Shown piece after piece: positions 7,226 through 9,338 of a stretch of DNA of 9,338 nt (position 1 is its first letter; each line of letters opens with the position of its first letter). The position numbers and the translations under genes were made by a program. The notes under the pieces were generated by a model that worked only from the letters and a program-made list of their open reading frames with translations, was not told the origin of the DNA and did no database searches. Origin of the DNA: Hyphomicrobiales bacterium (GTDB lineage Bacteria > Pseudomonadota > Alphaproteobacteria > Rhizobiales > Kaistiaceae); NCBI GenBank assembly GCA_017305815.1, contig JAFKJZ010000538.1:1-9338 (forward strand), written 5' to 3'.

Positions 7226-8129
7226 TCCTTCGGCGGCGGGAGGCGACGCGGCGCTCCTGGCACGGTTCGCGCCGTTCGCCGGCGCGAAGCGGCTGGCCCT
7301 CGCAGTCTCCGGCGGCGCCGATTCGCTCGCCCTTCTGATCCTCGCCTGCCGCTGGCGCGCCGGCCTGGCATCCGGCCCCGATCTGTTCGTCCTGAACGTC
7401 GATCATGGCCTCCGGCCCGAATCGGCGGCCGAATCCCGCTTCGTCGGCGAGGTCGCCGGGCGCTACGATCTCGCTTTCCGCTCGATGCGCTGGGACGGTC
7501 CCGCGCCTGCGTCCGGCGTCGAGGCGGCCGCGCGAGGGGCGCGATATGCGCTGCTGCTCGACGCGGCGCGCGAGGCGGGCGCTACCCATCTCGCCACCGC
7601 CCATCATCGCGACGACCAGGCCGAGACCTTCCTGATGCGGCTCGCGCGCGGCTCGGGCGTCTACGGGCTGGCGGCCATGGCCGGGGACGTCGAGCGCGAC
7701 GGCATCCGCCTGGTCCGACCCTTGCTCGACGTGCCGCATGACCGGCTGGTCGCCGTCGTCCGGGAGGCGGGCCTCGTGCCGGTGGAAGATCCCCACAATG
7801 CCGATCCGGGCTTCGACCGGGTCCGTTTCCGCCAGCGGATGCCCATGCTCGCCGCCGAGGGCCTCGACGCCGCGACGCTTGCCGCGACGGCGCGACGGCT
7901 CGGACGCGCCGCCGCGGCGCTCGACGCCTATGTCGGACGATTGTTCGCGAACGCGGCGACGGCGGACGCCACAGGCGCCGTCCGGCTCGACGCGCAGGCC
8001 TGGCGCGGCGAGCCGGAGGAAGTGCGGCTGCGCGCGCTCGCCCGCATCATGCGCGCCGTGGGCGGCGCCGCCTATGTGCCGCGTTTCGACAGCATCGAGG
8101 GGCTGGATGATCGATCTTCGGAAGGGTGA
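7212..8129 (+). CDS. tilS: TilS, tRNA(Ile)-lysidine synthetase, N-terminal 305 residues before a frame break
   Basis: TilS converts C34 of the CAU-anticodon tRNA-Ile to lysidine using ATP and lysine, changing the codon read from AUG to AUA; it is normally essential. The PP-loop ATPase motif SGGADS is at residues 33-38, followed by NVDHGLRPES, the catalytic-site segment HHRDDQAETFLMRLARGSG (131-149), VRPLLDVP and DPHNADPGFDRVRFR (193-207), all intact. GTG at 7212 is the preferred start: it gives a usual N-terminus and a 14-base overlap with cpoB, whereas the in-frame ATG at 7176 lies deeper inside cpoB. No strong Shine-Dalgarno is seen. The frame stops at 8127-8129 with DDRSSEG, while family-like C-terminal sequence continues in the next frame to 8475. 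A single-base correction near 8103-8121 would give about 420 residues. It is either truncated, split, frameshifted in vivo, or a sequence error. Confidence 0.88.
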   Translation: MPAADPSAAGGDAALLARFAPFAGAKRLALAVSGGADSLALLILACRWRAGLASGPDLFVLNVDHGLRPESAAESRFVGEVAGRYDLAFRSMRWDGPAPASGVEAAARGARYALLLDAAREAGATHLATAHHRDDQAETFLMRLARGSGVYGLAAMAGDVERDGIRLVRPLLDVPHDRLVAVVREAGLVPVEDPHNADPGFDRVRFRQRMPMLAAEGLDAATLAATARRLGRAAAALDAYVGRLFANAATADATGAVRLDAQAWRGEPEEVRLRALARIMRAVGGAAYVPRFDSIEGLDDRSSEG

Positions 8130-8475
8130 TTTCCGCTTCCAGCGCGAGCCCGGACGCGACGGGCTACCGGAACTGGCGGTTTCGAACGGCTTCGACGGCA
8201 TCTGGGACGGTCGTTTCGCCGTCCGCCTCGAGGTTTCGGGCGGCGGCGCGTTTACCATCGGCGCACTCGGGCCCGAGGGGCGGCGACAATTTGCCGTCTG
8301 TGTCCCCAAGGCCATGCCGCGCGCCATCGAGGCGCTGCCGGCACTACGGCGGAATGGCGAAATCGTCGCCGTTCCGGGGCTTGGCATTGCGGCGGAAGCG
8401 GAGCTGGGCGTGGCTTTCTCGGCGACCTCGCGGGTCGCGGCGCGGTTGCAGGAGCCCGTCCGGCAGGCCGATTGA
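8107..8475 (+). pseudogene. tilS: Detached C-terminal segment of TilS in the +1 frame
   Basis: This frame carries the remainder of TilS: REPGRDGLPEL, WDGRF and ALPALRRNGEIVAVPGLG are the kind of C-terminal sequence seen in alphaproteobacterial TilS, and third codon positions are strongly G/C from about 8128 onward, as in real genes here. It is offset by one base from the N-terminal part. An ATG at 8107 preceded by GAGGGG (8097-8102, 4 bases spacing) could start a separate 122-residue polypeptide, overlapping the end of the first frame by 23 bases. More simply, one extra base (for example a T near 8115, giving DDRLRKGDF when removed, or a G in the run 8099-8102) broke one gene. I do not see the TLGG-type motif I would expect from memory before this segment, so a small deletion is a third option. 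Confidence 0.75.
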
Positions 8476-8531
8476 GGGGCCGGATCTAAACCATTGCCGC
8501 ATTTTCCGCACTTTCATTGGCATAGCTCATA

Positions 8532-8560
8532 TTGGCTTCAGCGGCCGGGCCACCTATCTT
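8532..8560 (+). promoter_or_regulatory. Candidate ftsH promoter
   Basis: TTGGCT (8532-8537) and TATCTT (8555-8560) are separated by 17 bases, each matching four of six positions of the housekeeping -35 and -10 consensus. It lies in the 137-base gap between tilS and ftsH, with initiation expected about 45 bases before the ftsH ATG. No heat-shock type promoter with both elements was recognised. Modest support only. Confidence 0.35.
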
Positions 8561-8612
8561 AGCCTCAAACGGGCGGCGCCTAGGCCGCAATCCTGCCCTT
8601 GAAGGGATTCTG

Positions 8613-9338
<726 letters not shown>

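Noticed and set aside
7194..8387. Minus-strand 397-codon frame opposite tilS
   Set aside because: No recognisable domains; mirrors the coding bias of tilS.
8573..8588. Small GC hairpin before ftsH as a terminator of tilS
   Set aside because: Only five base pairs and no T-run.
8126..8602. Plus-strand 158-codon frame after the tilS stop
   Set aside because: The overlapping +1 frame carries TilS-like sequence and G/C third positions; this frame is Ser/Arg/Pro-rich and continues into the ftsH leader.

Overview
The window is a G+C-rich stretch of chromosome, all genes on the + strand, with the order ruvB - ybgC - tolQ - tolR - tolA - tolB - pal - cpoB - tilS - ftsH. This is the conserved cell-envelope cluster of alphaproteobacteria. 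The order, the TolQ start (MNPVD), the CWSQNRR motif in Pal, the proline-rich TolA, and tilS and ftsH placed directly after cpoB all point to a Hyphomicrobiales (Rhizobiales)-type organism. The genus cannot be resolved from the sequence alone. The tRNA and rRNA genes, insertion sequences, CRISPR arrays and phage genes one might look for are not visible.

Region by region: bases 1-994 hold the ruvB gene, missing only its first few codons (Holliday-junction branch migration motor). Bases 1070-1537 hold the YbgC thioesterase. Bases 1538-1766 are a leader with a CtrA-like box, a candidate promoter and a 52-codon ORF whose stop overlaps the tolQ start. Bases 1767-3929 are the tightly packed inner-membrane motor and transducer genes tolQ-tolR-tolA. 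TolB (4012-5391) follows after 82 bases and ends in a strong intrinsic terminator. A 200-base interval with a tandem CtrA-like array and a candidate promoter then leads into pal (5648-6160), which ends in a second hairpin terminator. cpoB (6314-7225) overlaps the probable GTG start of tilS. tilS is broken by a +1 frame change near 8103-8121: residues 1-305 are in one frame and the family-typical C-terminal segment (to 8475) is in another. ftsH starts at 8613 behind a candidate promoter and runs off the window. No gene-free stretch exceeds about 260 bases.

How they work together: TolQ-TolR use the proton gradient to energise TolA. TolA reaches through the periplasm to TolB and Pal, which tether the outer membrane to peptidoglycan and constrict the envelope at division. 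CpoB links this to peptidoglycan synthesis, and YbgC is a cytoplasmic acyl-CoA thioesterase habitually encoded with the system. RuvB, TilS and FtsH are neighbours by conserved order rather than by function.

I see no previously undescribed system here. The points most worth a second look are the frame-broken tilS, the paired TNAACC (CtrA-like) arrays placed with the same geometry before tolQ and pal, and the small ORF coupled to tolQ.
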